Shown: positions 1-12,263 of the stretch, piece after piece | Position numbering within the stretch: the stretch's first letter is position 1 | Layout: each line of letters begins with the position of its first letter | Source of the DNA: Breviolum minutum Mf 1.05b.01 | Taxonomy: Eukaryota > Sar > Dinophyceae > Suessiales > Symbiodiniaceae | Direction of reading: 5' to 3' | NCBI GenBank assembly: GCA_000507305.1 | Contig: DF240071.1 | Span: forward strand, 124,001 to 188,000 | Length of the DNA stretch: 64,000 bases | Notes under the pieces: generated by a model | Told to the model about the DNA's origin: nothing | Databases searched by the model: none | What the model saw: only the letters and a program-made list of their open reading frames with translations | Position numbers and translations under genes: made by a program

Positions 1-118
1 TTCCCCTGAAAACCCAGATTTTGTCCCCTGAAAAACAGTGGGGTTGGAAGACGATCCTGGACCCTTTTGAAATGGCCCCCTTTTAGGGGACATGTTTGTT
101 TCCCTGGGGCGTATCTAA
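1..118. repeat. Inverted-repeat MITE-like element, family 2 (copy cut by window edge)
   Basis: The segment has the family layout: a CCCCTGAAAA stretch, a core ending in CCCCCTTTTAGGGGACATG, and a right end rich in G. Copies at about 47.85 and 46.3 kb share the CTTTTAGGGGACATG-like core. It is non-coding and its left end is lost at the window boundary. Confidence 0.45.
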
Positions 119-2615
119 AATTTTGTGATTTTTGGATGGGTTGACTTGGTCCAAAACTGGCAGGTTGCGCTTTGCCACTGGCATCTTCAACAGGAGATCA
201 TTGAGAAAACACATGGATGTGGCACGTAGACATAGTCATAACACGGATTGTGAGCAAAAGCAGTGCATGTGTGACTTTAGAGAAGTTTTCTTGATTCATG
301 CTGCTGCCACCTGGCTGGAAAACAGGGAAAACCAGCAGGAGATCCCCAGTTTTGGTCGATCATTTCAAAGTCAAGTTCTCAAATGACGACTTTTGCGTTT
401 ACAACAACAACACCGACAACATGATTTGGCAGCTTGTTACGTATTTGTTAAGTAACAAAAGATTGGGGCCCACGTTCTGTGGCTTACCTTTAGGCTTTTT
501 TTGCTAAACTTCCCCACCTTTTCGGCGCATCCCTTCCTTCGTCAACCTCTGGCCTAGTTGGGGTGTCTCAGGGTGCATTGGGAACATCCTGAATTTTGCA
601 ACAAGATTGCACAATTTTGTTGATTGATCATTCTTCTTATTTTTGGATACTGCTTGGCAATGTTGATTCTAAAATTTTCCATCAATTTGGGGATGCCTTT
701 CTGGAATGATGGGTGCATGTCCATTTTCCTTCCATGCATGATTCCACACATTTTTTTTTGTTGGGGATATCGAGATCGCCTTGTAACTTGTAACGACCTA
801 TTCGCTGCGGTAATCACGTGAGAGTTTCCGCGTCACACCGGAAACTGGCGGCTATATACTTCGCAGCCTCTATGAATTTGGTGAAAATTCGGCTGGATCT
901 TTGTCTTCAAAATGCAAGACATGGGTTCCCGAGTCGCAACAACGTACCCTTAAACTAGCTGACATTTCATTTTTTTGATTGGTTTATAAATGTTTATATA
1001 TTACGTATATAGGGACCCTTTTCATGGGTTTTGGCATGTTTTGGTCACTGCAATCGGGCGAGGTGTTTTGGGCCTCGACCAATGCCCGCCCGCAAGTCGA
1101 AGGTGACGCAGGTCCGATTCGTGGGAGAATTAAAGCACTGGAAAAAAGCAGATATCAGTCACACCAAAGTCTTATCCTATGAGCTGATTTGAAGCACATT
1201 ATATATTTATATAATATCTAAGAATCTAATATATTATATACGCATATATTATATATATTTAATGATCAATAAATATAATCCTTTCATTCCTTCCTACATT
1301 TTCTTCATTTTCTGCTTTAAACTAAGGACTTTGTTTCGCATTCTAAAAGGGTTGCTAAATCTGCCGCCTTGGTCGAAAAAACCCCACTTCGCAGCGGAAT
1401 CACCCTCAGGGAGCTGCAGCTCAAAGAGATCGTTCACGCTATGAGCAACAGTTTTTGAAAACCAAGCCCTGTTCCTTTTACGTTACTCGGCGTGCATTTT
1501 TGGCGCCCAAAACGAAAAACCTTGTCACCTTGTGTTTTTTTTTCCATGTTTCTTTGCAGGTGATTTTTTGGGTGAAAAAACAACACTAATATACATACAT
1601 TAAAAACCCACGGAACTTGGGGCTGTGTTGAGAACTTGTGGAAGTGTTTTTTTATCTTTTTTTTAAATGGGGTGAGCACTGGTTTGTATGATGTCAAGAT
1701 GGCTTTGAAAAATTTTGAACGATTATGTGATACACTTGTACTCGTAGCATCTTGTAGCAATATAGCATATAATATATGCCAATTTCAGAAAGCTCTTTAA
1801 GCATTTCGTCTTTTACTAAGGCAAAAGGCAAGTGCACCCGCGGTGACCAGTGTGACCTGGAGGAAGTTAAGAAAACATCGAGATGTCTTTCAACCCTCAC
1901 CGTTGATCATCATTGATCCATACATTGATCCCTGATGCGATCGACACCGAGGCACTTTTGCACATGGGGACTTAGAACTCCAATCTCTTCCGGACTTATC
2001 AAAAACATCACTCTGTCAAGATTACGCTGAGTTTGGTGCTTCTTGGCGACAACTTTGATGTGGATAGAAGATGTGCAAGAGCGGCCGTTCGGACATGGTT
2101 TTTTCTTTTAAACAATCTATACTGTACAGGAATGCCTTCTTGAAACTGCTTTGCAGCTTTTGTACTGCATGCTTTGGTTCTTTGCCCCAAGGTTTGCAAC
2201 AATGTCAACTGCAGCTTTGCGTAGCTTGGTGTAGAGTCGACTTTGTCTTTTTTAGACCGAGCCAGAACTTGTTCCCACAATCTCCGGACCGTCGTGTAGA
2301 TGGTCCAGAACACATAGAAATTTCCGAAACGCTTGCAGCATGCTATCAACATGATGTGGGCAGTGCCGAAAAGCCTGCTCAATTGAACAGGGGTTTATCA
2401 AAGGACTACTGTATCAAATTTAGATACATACAATGGGTTACACCACCCCCAAACCAAAATAGTTTCTGAAGAATGAGGTTGGAAAGACCATCCTTCCCCA
2501 TTCCGGGGCATGCTTTCACCGGCGAGCAGTTCAATTTCAGTGTGAAGCTACATTATCGGAGCAACAAAGCTTCATACACCATCATACACCAGAGTGTGGT
2601 GTTTTTGTTTTCCAG
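119..2615. other. No supported gene; AT-rich intergenic or intronic sequence
   Basis: Open frames here are short, overlap on both strands and lack splice-flanked protein-like stretches. An AT-rich patch with TATATA runs lies near 1200-1265. I see no repeat shared with the rest of the window except the element at the left edge. Confidence 0.4.
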
Positions 2616-3021
2616 CCTTACCTTAAGGTCAAAATAGAAGAAACACACCAAAAAGGTAGGTTAGTAAAGAGTCCTTATAAATCCTTATAAACCAATAAGG
2701 ACTGTGCCATCCTACATTTTCGCTCAGGCATGGTGTGGAAGAGCTGCGCGCTACGACGAAGTCACTGGGCCTCGGCCATGGGGACAATGGGGGGGGCAAT
2801 GAGAAAAGGTAGGTTTTTTTGTTTTTTTTCAAAACGGGGGGGAAGTCTCTGCTATAAGAATGAGAAACAAAGAATTACAAGTTTTGAAATTTGAGATGGG
2901 GTGAAGTTTGTTATGTTTTTTTGTTGATTTTTATAGAGACGTTTCTGAAATCAGACGCAAAAAAGATGAGAGGATTTCCTTCCAAAAGGAGCAGCAAAGC
3001 TGTTTTTAAGGTTCCCACAAG
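2616..3021 (+). CDS. Three candidate exons of an unidentified basic protein
   Basis: Exons 2616-2655, 2728-2808 and 2955-3021 are each preceded by CAG and followed by GT (GTAGGTT after the first two). Only one frame of the first exon is open (PYLKVKIEETHQK); it ends in phase 1. The second starts with the two bases needed and gives a basic stretch (GMVWKSCALRRSH), again ending in phase 1. The third continues as AKKMRGFPSKRSSKAVFK. Matching phases across three exons support a real plus-strand gene. No domain is recognised; both ends are missing, and the third exon could end at 3010 or 3021. A competing frame in the second exon is also open, so the exact peptide is tentative. Confidence 0.45.
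2656..2727 (+). repeat. 72-nt intron that is mostly an inverted repeat
   Basis: The intron runs from GTAGGTTAGT to TTTTCGCTCAG. Inside it AGTCCTTAT is repeated inverted as ATAAGGACT, and the outer GTAGG pairs with CCTAC. Related CCTTATAA / ATAAGGATCC segments occur near 5375, 59520 and 60590, so it may be a small intron-forming element. Confidence 0.5.
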
Positions 3022-5163
3022 GTATATCACTTCTCCAGACTCCCTCAAATCGAATCATGCGAAACCTTGCCTCATAGGAACGATGGACGCCAGACACTTC
3101 AGACAAATCTTACGCAAATGCCAAGCTTCCTTTCGTAGGCAACATCAGTTCTGGAATGTGTTAATATTGCAAGCACACGGGCCCCCCCGTTGACTCTGAA
3201 GGTTCTATAAGACCTCAATGTGAAGCTTGGCTGCAAAAAAAACGGCCGGGTGGTTTGCCGAACCAGGGATGTTGGGGCGGTGTTTTGAGGCAAATTCCAC
3301 ATGATGCACCAGTGCCGAATGGGAGTTTACTGTGAGGGGCCTCGGACCAACCATCGATTCCTAGGGGGGGGGGGCGTCAGGTGGTCCGCAAAATATCACT
3401 TATCACCCCAATGTGCTCTATAGCTAATATATATTATGGATGCTCCTGTATAATATATACTGGTAATTTATACACATTTCTTACTTTTCTAGACTACAGT
3501 ATCCACTTTCCACATATAAAAAGATCATTCTTGCCAGCTTCAGATATGGGCCCGCCTAATGACAATGACGTAACCCTCATGCTGGTTATGTATCAATCGC
3601 ATTGATCGTGGAAAATACCAAGTAGCAATACAACATTGAAATACGATAAATATATGTGTATATAAAAATAGACATAGTTATAATGTTATAGACCTATTAT
3701 ATTCACGTTTACATCTCCATTAGTGTCCAATCATTCATATAGTCTATCTATGAATGATCATATGATGTAAATGTATCGACATTTCAAAAGCTTAGTCCAA
3801 GCCCTTTTTTTCTAAGGCCGCCATGCCCACGATGAGTCTGAACTCAAGGAATTGCCTGAAGCTATTGATGAGATGCAGGTGCTTGTTGGAAGCTTCAATT
3901 TCCAAGCAAGAAATTGACTGGGAACGGAGAAGTTTGGCCTTACCACCACTAAAAGTCCAGGAATTCCACGAACAACATGTGTGTTTTGCTTGTCGCAGAG
4001 ATTTTCGGCCTGTACATTTTTGCTCAGAAGGGTCAGAGTTGAAGCTGGGAGAATTTGAAGAAGACATGCATCCTTGGTTTAGACTGTGTACAGTTTTGTT
4101 TGGACTGTAATAGGTTTAGTTTGGTTAAGAAATGCCAGATTAAGGAGTTAGAATTAGAACCTGCAATTCTGCTGGTTCCACTTTATACTGCCTGCATTTT
4201 TTCTACTGTAAATTTTCACTGCAAAAACTCAAGGCGCAGTTTGGTTAACCCGCCTCAGGAGGCTGGCTTCGAAGAACAGCTCTTGCCCTCCATTTTGCAG
4301 GAGTGTTACTCTGTGAAGCCCAGGACCCGGAGATCTGGATATCTGCAAGATGGGCCAAAAAACGAGTTGAGAAATCATGGGGTTTTCAGTAACCCCGAAA
4401 TAAGTTAGGGTTTTTGAAAACCACAAAAAAAACCCATTTGTAAGGGTACCTATCGTTTTTTTTTTTCCGCAGTTGTAAATGGATCCGGGGCCCATCTTTG
4501 TGGGTGTTGGGTGCACGACTCAACTTCGTGCATCTGAAATTAGAATCATCAAATCATTCAACACAAATTGCCAAAGCTGTTTAACGAGTACAGAAACAAA
4601 TCTTTGGAAATTCATCACTGTGCCACGAAAAAACTTCCCCCCCCAATCTGTTTGGAGAAGTTTTCCGAAAAAAAATCTGCTAGGCATCACCGAGGCGCCC
4701 CCCCCCCGAAACATGCAAAACACACCCCTCCAGACCATGGAGATCATCGAAAAAAAAAAAATCAGGATCCGAGAGCCCTTCAAAACCGAGGCGCGGGCCC
4801 ACCTTTGGTGGAAAGGAACGTCCCCCCCGCAATTGGAGAATCTGTTTGTGTACGGCTGGGATGAGTTTTCACTTACTTAGCTTTGTTTTTTCTGAATAGA
4901 TAATGAGTGTGTTTTTTTAAAGGATCTCCAAGTATTACGAAACAAAAAAAACTTGATGCTCATGGGATGAAATATTACAAATATGACATGTAGTGAAATT
5001 ATCAAGCAGCAATCTTTGTGTCTATGTTAGCTATCTTCACTGATCCAGGTATTCTTTTTAAACGTGTCTGTAGTGTATCCGATATCCCCCCCAAATTGGC
5101 CTCAACAGAATTGAATTCAATAGATCGAAATCAAATGCGCACCCGGATTTTCCTCCCCTTCAG
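3022..5163. other. Mostly unassigned; possible exon at 3.8-4.07 kb
   Basis: Around 3810-4066 a plus frame reads like coding (ELKELPEAIDEMQVLVGSF) and a neighbouring frame gives EGSELKLGEFEED after TTTGCTCAG, but no phase-consistent exon pair was found. The rest is AT-rich or homopolymer-rich sequence without a shared repeat that I can name. Confidence 0.25.
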
Positions 5164-7454
5164 ATGTTGTGAGCTGAATCTTTTCACCTGCATCTGCCGT
5201 GGCCAGACATCGGTCTATGGGGAGAGGTTTGGCATCGACCATGTAAGTCGCAATTGGTTGGAGTCGAATAAGATTCTTGGTTTGAAAAAAAAAACGAAAT
5301 GAGCAGTGACCAGTTGGGGTTTTGTGATTGCTTTATGGGATGAAATACTACCCATTTAGAGAGGGATTATAAGAAGCCATAAGGATCCCTATAAAACAAC
5401 CAGTAAAGTGGCATGTCACAAGGGTTTTGAGCACTGCTCAAATGTGATAGTGAAAGTTCAAGCGTTTGTCCTACTGTGGAGATATCCTGCACCAGTTGAC
5501 ATGGCCAATGTTCCGAATTTTTCCGTTTAAGTCTCTCAACTGGTTTGAGGGATCCTGTCCCTGCAATTCTCCAATAATTTCAAGTTCGGCTCGTGGCGTG
5601 AGTGATGTTGACGGAGAAGCTTTTTTTTTCAAAAAAATAAATTCCATTTTTTCAAGGGAACGTATCTGGAAATCATCCAAAAGAGTATTCGGAAATCACA
5701 CGAAAAGTGATCCTATTTCAAATTTCAGATTTTCAGATTCAGGCGAAATATGTACGTACATATATATATATACACATGTCTATATACCCTCCCTAAAACT
5801 AACATAGCACCTGAAAATGGATGGTTGGAATACTAGTTTCCTTTTGGGATGGTCTATTTTCAGGTACTTACTTTCAGGGAGGGCATATATATATACATTA
5901 TATGTATATTTATATATATATATATACCCAGGGAGTCCAAAGACCAAACTTTGCCCATAGGTAGTAGGGAATCCTTTATATGGATCATCCTAAAGACCAT
6001 TCTTTCTTTGGTCTTGGACTTCCAGGGTATATCGAATCCCATACAGATGGGCTTACGTTTTCTCACCTTGAAGCCTCAAAAGATTGGTCGCAAAACCCAA
6101 CTTTCCCAATCGAGGATTGGAGCGGGATTGCCTGGCAGGGAACCAGGATTGTGGGATTTTCAGCACCTTGCCATTGAAAAATCCTTGGAGTTTTTCCAAC
6201 TAAAAACCCCTCCAAACTGCATAAGTTGGTCACTTTTTCTTTTGAAAAATGTTATTCTACTCATAAACGTACACTAATGTTGATGTCGGCATTGATATTT
6301 TGATATTGAAATTATGCATGTTCAACAATGAAGATCCATAGAATCTTCCTTGTAATTGATGGTTGACACCCGCATCCCCGGGCGACATTCACCCGGTTTC
6401 TCCGACCATGGGAAATTACCGACCCTCGGACAAGCGAGGTGTGTTGGCACTGGTGGACTTGGTGGATCCTTCTTCACGGAGCAGATGCCAACTATTAGCC
6501 TATGAGAGCCTTATCAGGCCAAGAGGAGGGGGTTGGATTGCTGAGGCCTTGAACATGAGTTTATAGTTTTATAGTGAATATACAAGAAGAATCGTCATGT
6601 TTTCAGAAATTCTGATGACATGATATGAAATGCCATAGCAGAGTTTGCATCAAAAACACCTATTTGGATCATAAAACAGCACACCTTGAAGCTTCAAGAT
6701 TTTCATCAAGGCCTTGGAGAATGGCGAAGAACGACCGCTTCGAAAGTCTGACATCCCCGAGCCAAAGTGCTGTGCATGTTTCTATTCGGGAGGTGTCGTG
6801 GTTGTAGTTGGGAAAATCTCAATTGTATTCTACTGCTTTGAAGAGATTGTGTGCCAAATAGGATATATAAATTCAATTGGTCTATCTCTTATGTTTTCTT
6901 CCTAGGTGATCCCCTGATTTCCAAATGTCAGGTGGGATTTAATCGTATGAAAGCAGACACGACGTCATGGCTGAGCATGATTGCAGGGCTTGCTTCATGT
7001 CTCGACGTTCCATTGGCCCACTGTGCTTGTACAGGGCTACGAGAAAAACACACCACGGCTACATGTGTATGTTTTAAAGATACTAGTCAGCGCAGCTTGC
7101 CGGTGGGCAGCGACATTTCATGTCACTGTATCATTTGGTTTCGGAACTCTTAGCTTAGATATGTTTAGATCAGCTCGTTGTTTGTGCAGCAATGTGGGTC
7201 TCGGATCAGTCCAGGCATGGCTGCTTGATCGCTCAGTTGCACAAGGGATTCCCATTGGCCCCAAGGTCTACTGTGATCACAGGAGAATAACCACTGTGAG
7301 GCATGTTTTTTTTTCTTTTCTCAATCTTTTGATGTTTTTTTTTCCTCAGTGCCTCATTGATCTTGAAGATGGTCAAATGACAATCAACACGGTGGAGCAT
7401 GCAGCAATGGTTTGTGATCTGTCATTAGACGGGCGGTGCCTGAAGCCTTTTTGA
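5164..7454 (+). CDS. Multi-exon gene, unidentified; 3' end at 7454
   Basis: Proposed exons: 5164-5242 (CCTTCAG before, GTAAGTCG after), 6711-6792, 6906-6931, 6987-7295 and 7350-7454. Phases agree at every join. The 54-nt intron 7296-7349 has GT, a T-rich tract and CAG. The last exon reads CLIDLEDGQMTINTVEHAAM and ends at a TGA. One exon carries GEERPLRKSDIPEPK, which loosely recalls the RPLE-x-x-DIP stretch before the first membrane block of ABCC transporters; the rest does not confirm that, so I give no function. The intron 5243-6710 holds a family-2 repeat and the possible frame at 6363-6566. The 54-nt intron has no stop in frame, so a retained form would stay open. Confidence 0.45.
5785..5885. 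repeat. Family 2 inverted-repeat element
   Basis: The left end TACCCTCCCTAAAACTAAC pairs with the right end ACTTTCAGGGAGGG(CA); the core has TTTCCTTTTGGGATGG and TATTTTCAGGT. It lies in a proposed intron and is flanked by TATATA runs. Confidence 0.7.
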
Positions 7455-8109
7455 ACGTCCAGACAACTGGATTTTGATATGATGTCCCTTCGGCCATCTT
7501 CATCAACATGATGTCCTTTCTGTCCCTTCGGACATGAATCCAATCTATAAATATGATGTCCCTTCGGATATCACCTAACATTAACAGGTCTGCTGGTGGC
7601 CTACTTTTTCGGCCCCCCAAAAAACACCTCCGGGATTTATTCAAACTTCACATGTCAGGATTGACATCCGGTCGAGATCGGGTCCTTTAGCTTCAATCCT
7701 TTAGCTTCAATTGCTTGAAATGGATGCAATTTGCAGCTTATGCTCGGAGCTGTTTTTATTTGGGGCAAAGTTCCTACCGTTGGGCGAGTTCCAACGAGTT
7801 CCATGGCTGTTTGTTGCGCACAAGATGGACTGACTTGTAGCATGTAAGATTTGCTTTTGCAGACTTTAGCGTTGTCACCTGGTGGCTTGTAGGAAGCAAG
7901 GAGGAGTATCAGAACTACTGCTAGTGCATGCGAATTCGTAGTGCTACTAGCGATAGTGGATACTACCGTAGTATAGTCTAGTAGTACATACGACTATATG
8001 CTACCGCCTTAGTCCAGTGGGCAGGAAACACCCTTCGGGGAGGGGAACGTGCATCATCCAACTTGACCCGATAAGCAATGTTAAGTACTGAAGGAGTCTG
8101 ATGACATAG
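7455..8109. other. No supported gene
   Basis: After the TGA at 7454 a short motif is repeated (GATGTCC / CCTTCGG, about 7478-7570), followed by non-coding sequence with many ACTAG and CTACTA repeats near 7915-7990. Confidence 0.35.
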
Positions 8110-8504
8110 AGGTGCAATGGCTCAAACACAGCTTCCCAAAGTCATACTTCCATATGCTTGGGTTCCTATTCAGTCCTACCAAATGAAAGATCAAGCTTTA
8201 TTTCCAGTCTCGTTTTTTCGGTGCGACAGGAATTCGTTGACGCGCCAGTCACTTCGATGATCAGTGCAGCCGATTTCGAGTCGCTCGTGTTCCATTCCAT
8301 CATCAGACATCCTCACCTTGCAATATACCAAGAAATGATTGTTGAGATTTAAGATTATTCAGAAACATGTGCTGTTTTTTCTTGGAATCAGAGAGCTTTT
8401 AAAGGGTTTTTGTTGTCAAATTTTGATGGGCAAGCTCACCCAACGGTCCGAGATGTCTGACATCAATTGGGAGCTAAAAGAGTTCCTCGAAAAAGTCCAC
8501 ATTG
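8110..8504 (+). CDS. Candidate exons of an unidentified gene
   Basis: Three stretches read like protein: about 8089-8180 (ESDDIEVQWLKHSFPKSYF), 8225-8340 (EFVDAPVTSMISAADFES) and 8425-8503 (SDINWELKEFLEKVHI). The last stops at the left end of an introner-like element, and a coding-like stretch (RGETPRLWTMQKSAG) resumes after CTCTCAG at about 8661. That is what an intron made by the element would look like. Splice phases were not resolved and no family is recognised. Confidence 0.3.
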
Positions 8505-8638
8505 CTAGGTGGTGGTTTTAAATATTTTTTTGAAATATTTCTTGATTTTCACCCACAAAAACATTGGTAGGAAATGAGTTCCGGACATGATGGCAATTTG
8601 ACGAGAACATATTTTTTCAGGTTGAAATCACCAACTAG
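8505..8638. repeat. Introner-like inverted-repeat element, family 1
   Basis: It starts CTAGGTGGTGGTTTTAAAT and ends GGTTGAAATCACCAACTAG, so the ends are inverted copies. The interior is diverged from other copies. It lies between two coding-like stretches. Confidence 0.7.
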
Positions 8639-10260
8639 ATCCGTGGGTTTCCCTCTCAGATCCGTGGCGAAACTCCAAGGTTGTGGACCATGCAGAAAAG
8701 TGCCGGATTTTTTTCTTCACAAAACCCCGGAGGGTCAAAACTTCGATAAAGAAACATGAAGAGAAGATGATCTACCTTTTGGATGCTTCGGTTTTTATAG
8801 TGAAGCAGGTTCTGTTTCAAAGCCATATTCCAAGAAAGTTACTATAAGTCATGCAGAAGATATTCAGTTGGAGGAGCCATTTGGAATTGTTGCTGCTGGC
8901 ACGTAATAGACTTGCTTCCGCTGCCTTGATTTCATTTGAGCAAATTTGAGGCCTGTAATTGTGATCACTTTTCTGGGGTACTCCCCTACTTAAACTGACA
9001 TGGGTGTACTGTACTATATAATTCGAATAAATTAATGACATGATTATTAATCTGAAAATTGACCTGGGCTGAGACATTCTAGAGGACATCCAGCGAAGAC
9101 AGAATCTTATGAAAAGTAATTTCCCAGATTTTTTGATTGCTTCATACTTGTAGCTGTAGGTTTTTTTTTTTCGAATTCCTGGATGATGCTCCCATTTCTG
9201 GATTCCGCACTTCATCAAAGCTTCAGTTTTTCAGTGTTTGATGCTGGTGTGATTGGCCGCCAGTATCACCTTTCTGGGGCTGATAGATTCTGGTGAAGCA
9301 AATGAGGGATCAAAACACGATCGATGTAGGATTTATGGCCGGAGCTGCAAGCCTAGTGACTAGTGCTTCGTTGAAAGAATCATGGTGGTTTTGTATGTCG
9401 AATATTTCTTGAGATATGCTGTTTTGTTTTGAAGATGATTTTCAAGAATGTGGAAAGCTAGTTTTCGAAGGGTAAGGTCGGGTCCTCCTGGTTTTCCCAG
9501 TCGTTTCAAAATCATTTCGTTCGAAGTTGCGAAGGGTCAATGACCTTGGAGACTGCATTCCGGATGGAATCGAAAGGATGCAATGGAGAACTCCGTTTGC
9601 AAGACCAAAGAGGTGTTTTGGTCACCTTTGCCTCTCGGGCATTTTTAACATTAGCTCACAATGTCTGAAGAGCACCGAAAACGATGGAGTCCTGAAAACC
9701 CGTGGTGCACCTGAGAGATACCAAAATACCCCAGACTTTTCAACACCTTTTTTTTGGGCGTCCCTGTGATGGACAAACAACAACAGGTGGCACAGGGAAA
9801 ATTCCGGTCAGACGTCATGTCAGACATGGAATCCTTCCATGAGTGGTTTCTTACGTGCGGAGGAACCACCAAGGTCCAACATCACGCAAAAAGGGGCGAC
9901 CACGAAGGAAGAAGCTTGGAAGATGGATGCAATTTGTTGAACTTGTCAGCTTTTGTTTGGCAGAGAAAAAGAGAAAAAGTGCCACAATTTGATGCCTTTT
10001 CTGACAAGATTATTTGTGCAAAATTGCCTTTTCGGCAGGAAAAGCACAACACTGCACAAGTTCACCAAGAATTTGACGCTCCAGAAGCAGGCAGGCTTCG
10101 ACACGCAGAGTCAACATATTATCAGACAACATGACAGCATGCATTTCTTTGGCGACCACTGGGCCACTCATTCTGTGTGGATGCATTTTGATGCCTGCTG
10201 AGATGTGGCAGACTGATGCACAAGCTGAAAATCTTGAAGAGATTTGATTTCACAGGATCT
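8639..10260. other. No supported gene
   Basis: After the possible exon at 8661-8710 there is only a minus-strand open frame (8817-9218) of unusual composition and short plus frames at 9527-10201. None has a domain, splice flanks with consistent phase, or a repeat shared elsewhere. Confidence 0.3.
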
Positions 10261-10821
10261 TTATTGCACGTGTAAGCTTGGCAGCCTTTCAATTACAATC
10301 TCTTCATGAGAAGATTGCACTATTATAGTACACAGTGTATGCCTGGAACCTAAATGACCCCGGTTTTGATTGGACAAGGCCTTCTTTTGGAGGGTTGAAA
10401 CCCCAAAATTTAAAATAGAGGACACACAGGTTCCATTTTCATCAAAAGTTGGGTGAAGATTGAGTTTTGCCCGAATTTCTTTTTGTGATGTCTTATGATA
10501 GCTGCAAAATACTTTCTGCAGGTATCGATCCTGCATGCAGACGTGATTTAAAGTTGTCATCACATTTTCATGTCGTTGCTGTTTTAATCCAATGTTAAGA
10601 ATATCTTCACTGACATGTGGAAGCAGAGATTTGCGGATCCCGGCTCGAGTCTTCGACGCAACTGACGCAACTGATGTTGTACGACACATACGCAGGCAGT
10701 GAGCACGGTGACTGAAACTCAGTACGAGTCTCCTGTCCATCTTAGCGAGGTGCAGCGTGCTGTGACAAAGGATACCTGGTTTTGACAAATCATGGCATGG
10801 AAAATGGAGAACATGGACCAT
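10261..10821 (-). CDS. Open frame of 186 codons, unidentified, possibly not a gene
   Basis: An uninterrupted minus-strand frame. The part at about 10480-10770 reads most like protein (ASKTRAGIRKSLLPHVSEDI). A family-4 repeat (10336-10437) lies inside the frame, which argues that the C-terminal third is not genuine coding sequence. A chance frame is a fair alternative, and no family is recognised. Confidence 0.2.
   Translation of the reverse strand: MVHVLHFPCHDLSKPGILCHSTLHLAKMDRRLVLSFSHRAHCLRMCRTTSVASVASKTRAGIRKSLLPHVSEDILNIGLKQQRHENVMTTLNHVCMQDRYLQKVFCSYHKTSQKEIRAKLNLHPTFDENGTCVSSILNFGVSTLQKKALSNQNRGHLGSRHTLCTIIVQSSHEEIVIERLPSLHVQ
10336..10437. repeat. Family 4 inverted-repeat element
   Basis: The left part TGCCTGGAACCTAAATGACC pairs with a right end containing CACAGGTTCCA; the core includes GACAAGGCCTT and GGAGGGTTGAAACC. 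Other copies lie at 31.4, 50.5 and 56.8 kb. Confidence 0.6.
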
Positions 10822-11302
10822 GACTAGACATAGATGTATTGCCTATAGAACATGATAAATTTCTTGCTAGTTGTGGGATCCAAAAATCTGAACAGTGCAT
10901 AGGAGCGCACCGTGCCTCTGAATTTGAAGTGAATTTTGTTCAACACTGGGCATCCATCGGAAGTGATCATGGACCATCCCGGATCTCATATGATCTCATC
11001 ATGTATCCACTCCTAATATTCGTTGCAACCCTTTGATCATCAGATTTTTAGCTTCCAACTGCGATCTGTCAGGGCATCAACAATTGCGTGGATCTCTTCG
11101 GAAAGGCCGGGCTTTTCTTTTGGGGGGGGTTAGGGATCTTCGGGATCTTCCAACCTCCTCCCCATTGACGGGCTCGCCACAAATTCCCACGATGCAAATT
11201 CCATTCCATCGAGGCCAACAAACCAAATACCAAGAAGCCGGGAGAGCTCAGCTTTCGTCGCGGTTCGAACCGAACTTTCCCAAGATTTCCAAAACGGCCC
11301 CC

Positions 11303-11444
11303 CCGTTTTGGGTGGCTGGGTGTTCCACTGGCCGCCATGGTGGGTGGGAACCCAACGGCCCCGAGGTATTGTGTTCTGATTGGAGACAATGAGGCCAACC
11401 CTGGGAAGCCGAGATGGGTTGCGCCAACTTCGGTAGTGCTGAAA
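11303..11444 (+). CDS. Candidate exon, unidentified
   Basis: One plus frame reads GVPLAAMVGGNPTAPRYC followed by VLIGDNEANPGKPRWVAP and ends at AAA before GTGACATG. Base composition is richer in GC than the neighbours, as in other exons of this window. Other frames are partly open on both strands (11033-11451). The exon start is not fixed, and no domain is recognised. Confidence 0.3.
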
Positions 11445-11785
11445 GTGACATGTGGAAATTATATAGATATAGATATTACGTTATCCTATAATAGTAAGTA
11501 TTGAGAATTCAGGTCTGATTCATATGTCTGAATAACTTATGAGTGTCAAATTGTGGATGGATTATAAATAGGTTTCAACAAAATCAAGGATAAGAACGTT
11601 CAGAAATGGTACGGTAGGATGCAACATGGTTGCAGTGTCTGTTGGTAGCCAGGTTACCCAGCTACCCCCATCAGTGTCTGTTCTTCAGTGATGATAAATC
11701 TTCCAGGTGGCATCCTTCCAAGGTTGATCCTTCCCTAGCTAAAAACATCAAATGTTGGTTAAAAGTTAAAAGGAAATTCGGAAAC

Positions 11786-11903
11786 TACACCCTGGAAGAT
11801 GAACGGCTGGAACCTAGAAATCACCCATGAAAGGAAAGGAACATGATCATCTGAACCAAACCTCCAGAAACAATTATGTTCCATGTTAATCTTCAAGGGG
11901 TGT
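11786..11903. repeat. Family 10 inverted-repeat element
   Basis: Left end TACACCCTGGAAGATGAAC and right end ATCTTCAAGGGGTGTA are inverted copies. A second, diverged copy lies near 54.05-54.19 kb. It abuts the next element at its right end. Confidence 0.6.
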
Positions 11904-11977
11904 ACCCTCCCTAAAACTAACATAGCACCTGAAAATAGGCCATTTTCAGGTGCGAACTGTTAGTTTCAGGGAGGGTA
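11903..11977. repeat. Family 2 inverted-repeat element, short copy
   Basis: TACCCTCCCTAAAACTAAC is mirrored by GTTAGTTTCAGGGAGGGTA, with CACCTGAAAAT and ATTTTCAGGTG inside. It is almost a perfect hairpin of about 75 nt. The first 33 or so bases match the copy at 5785 exactly. Confidence 0.75.
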
Positions 11978-12172
11978 ATATGTGTATATATATATATATA
12001 TCCCCCTTGAGTCAATTCAATTAAACCCACCTCAGAACCAACGCTTCCCCTGTGGGATATGGAGGCCATGTGTCAGAAGCCAGCGGCTGAAGAGGCGAGA
12101 TTTTTAAGTTCCATCCAGTGGAGTTGCATTTTTTTTTCGTTCCCAAATTTTGGCCCTAAGGATATCTACAGT

Positions 12173-12263
12173 AGGTGGTGGTTTCAGATATTTTTTATTT
12201 TCATCCCCTACTTGGGGAAGATTCCCATTTTGACTAATATTTTTCAGATGGGTTGAAACCACT
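12173..12263. repeat. Introner-like element, family 1
   Basis: It begins AGGTGGTGGTTTCAGATAT, holds CTTGGGGAAGATTCCC, and ends TTTCAGATGGGTTGAAACCAC. It is close to the copies at 25.66, 46.03 and 60.19 kb. Confidence 0.75.

Noticed and set aside
5164..5242. Cyclophilin-like reading of the exon (SVYGERF)
   Set aside because: The resemblance to the SIYGEKF motif is only a few residues. The sequence before it does not match and no other cyclophilin motif was found nearby.
6981..7454. A single uninterrupted 157-codon frame
   Set aside because: It reads straight through a 54-nt segment with a GT start, pyrimidine tract and CAG end. I prefer two exons separated by that intron.
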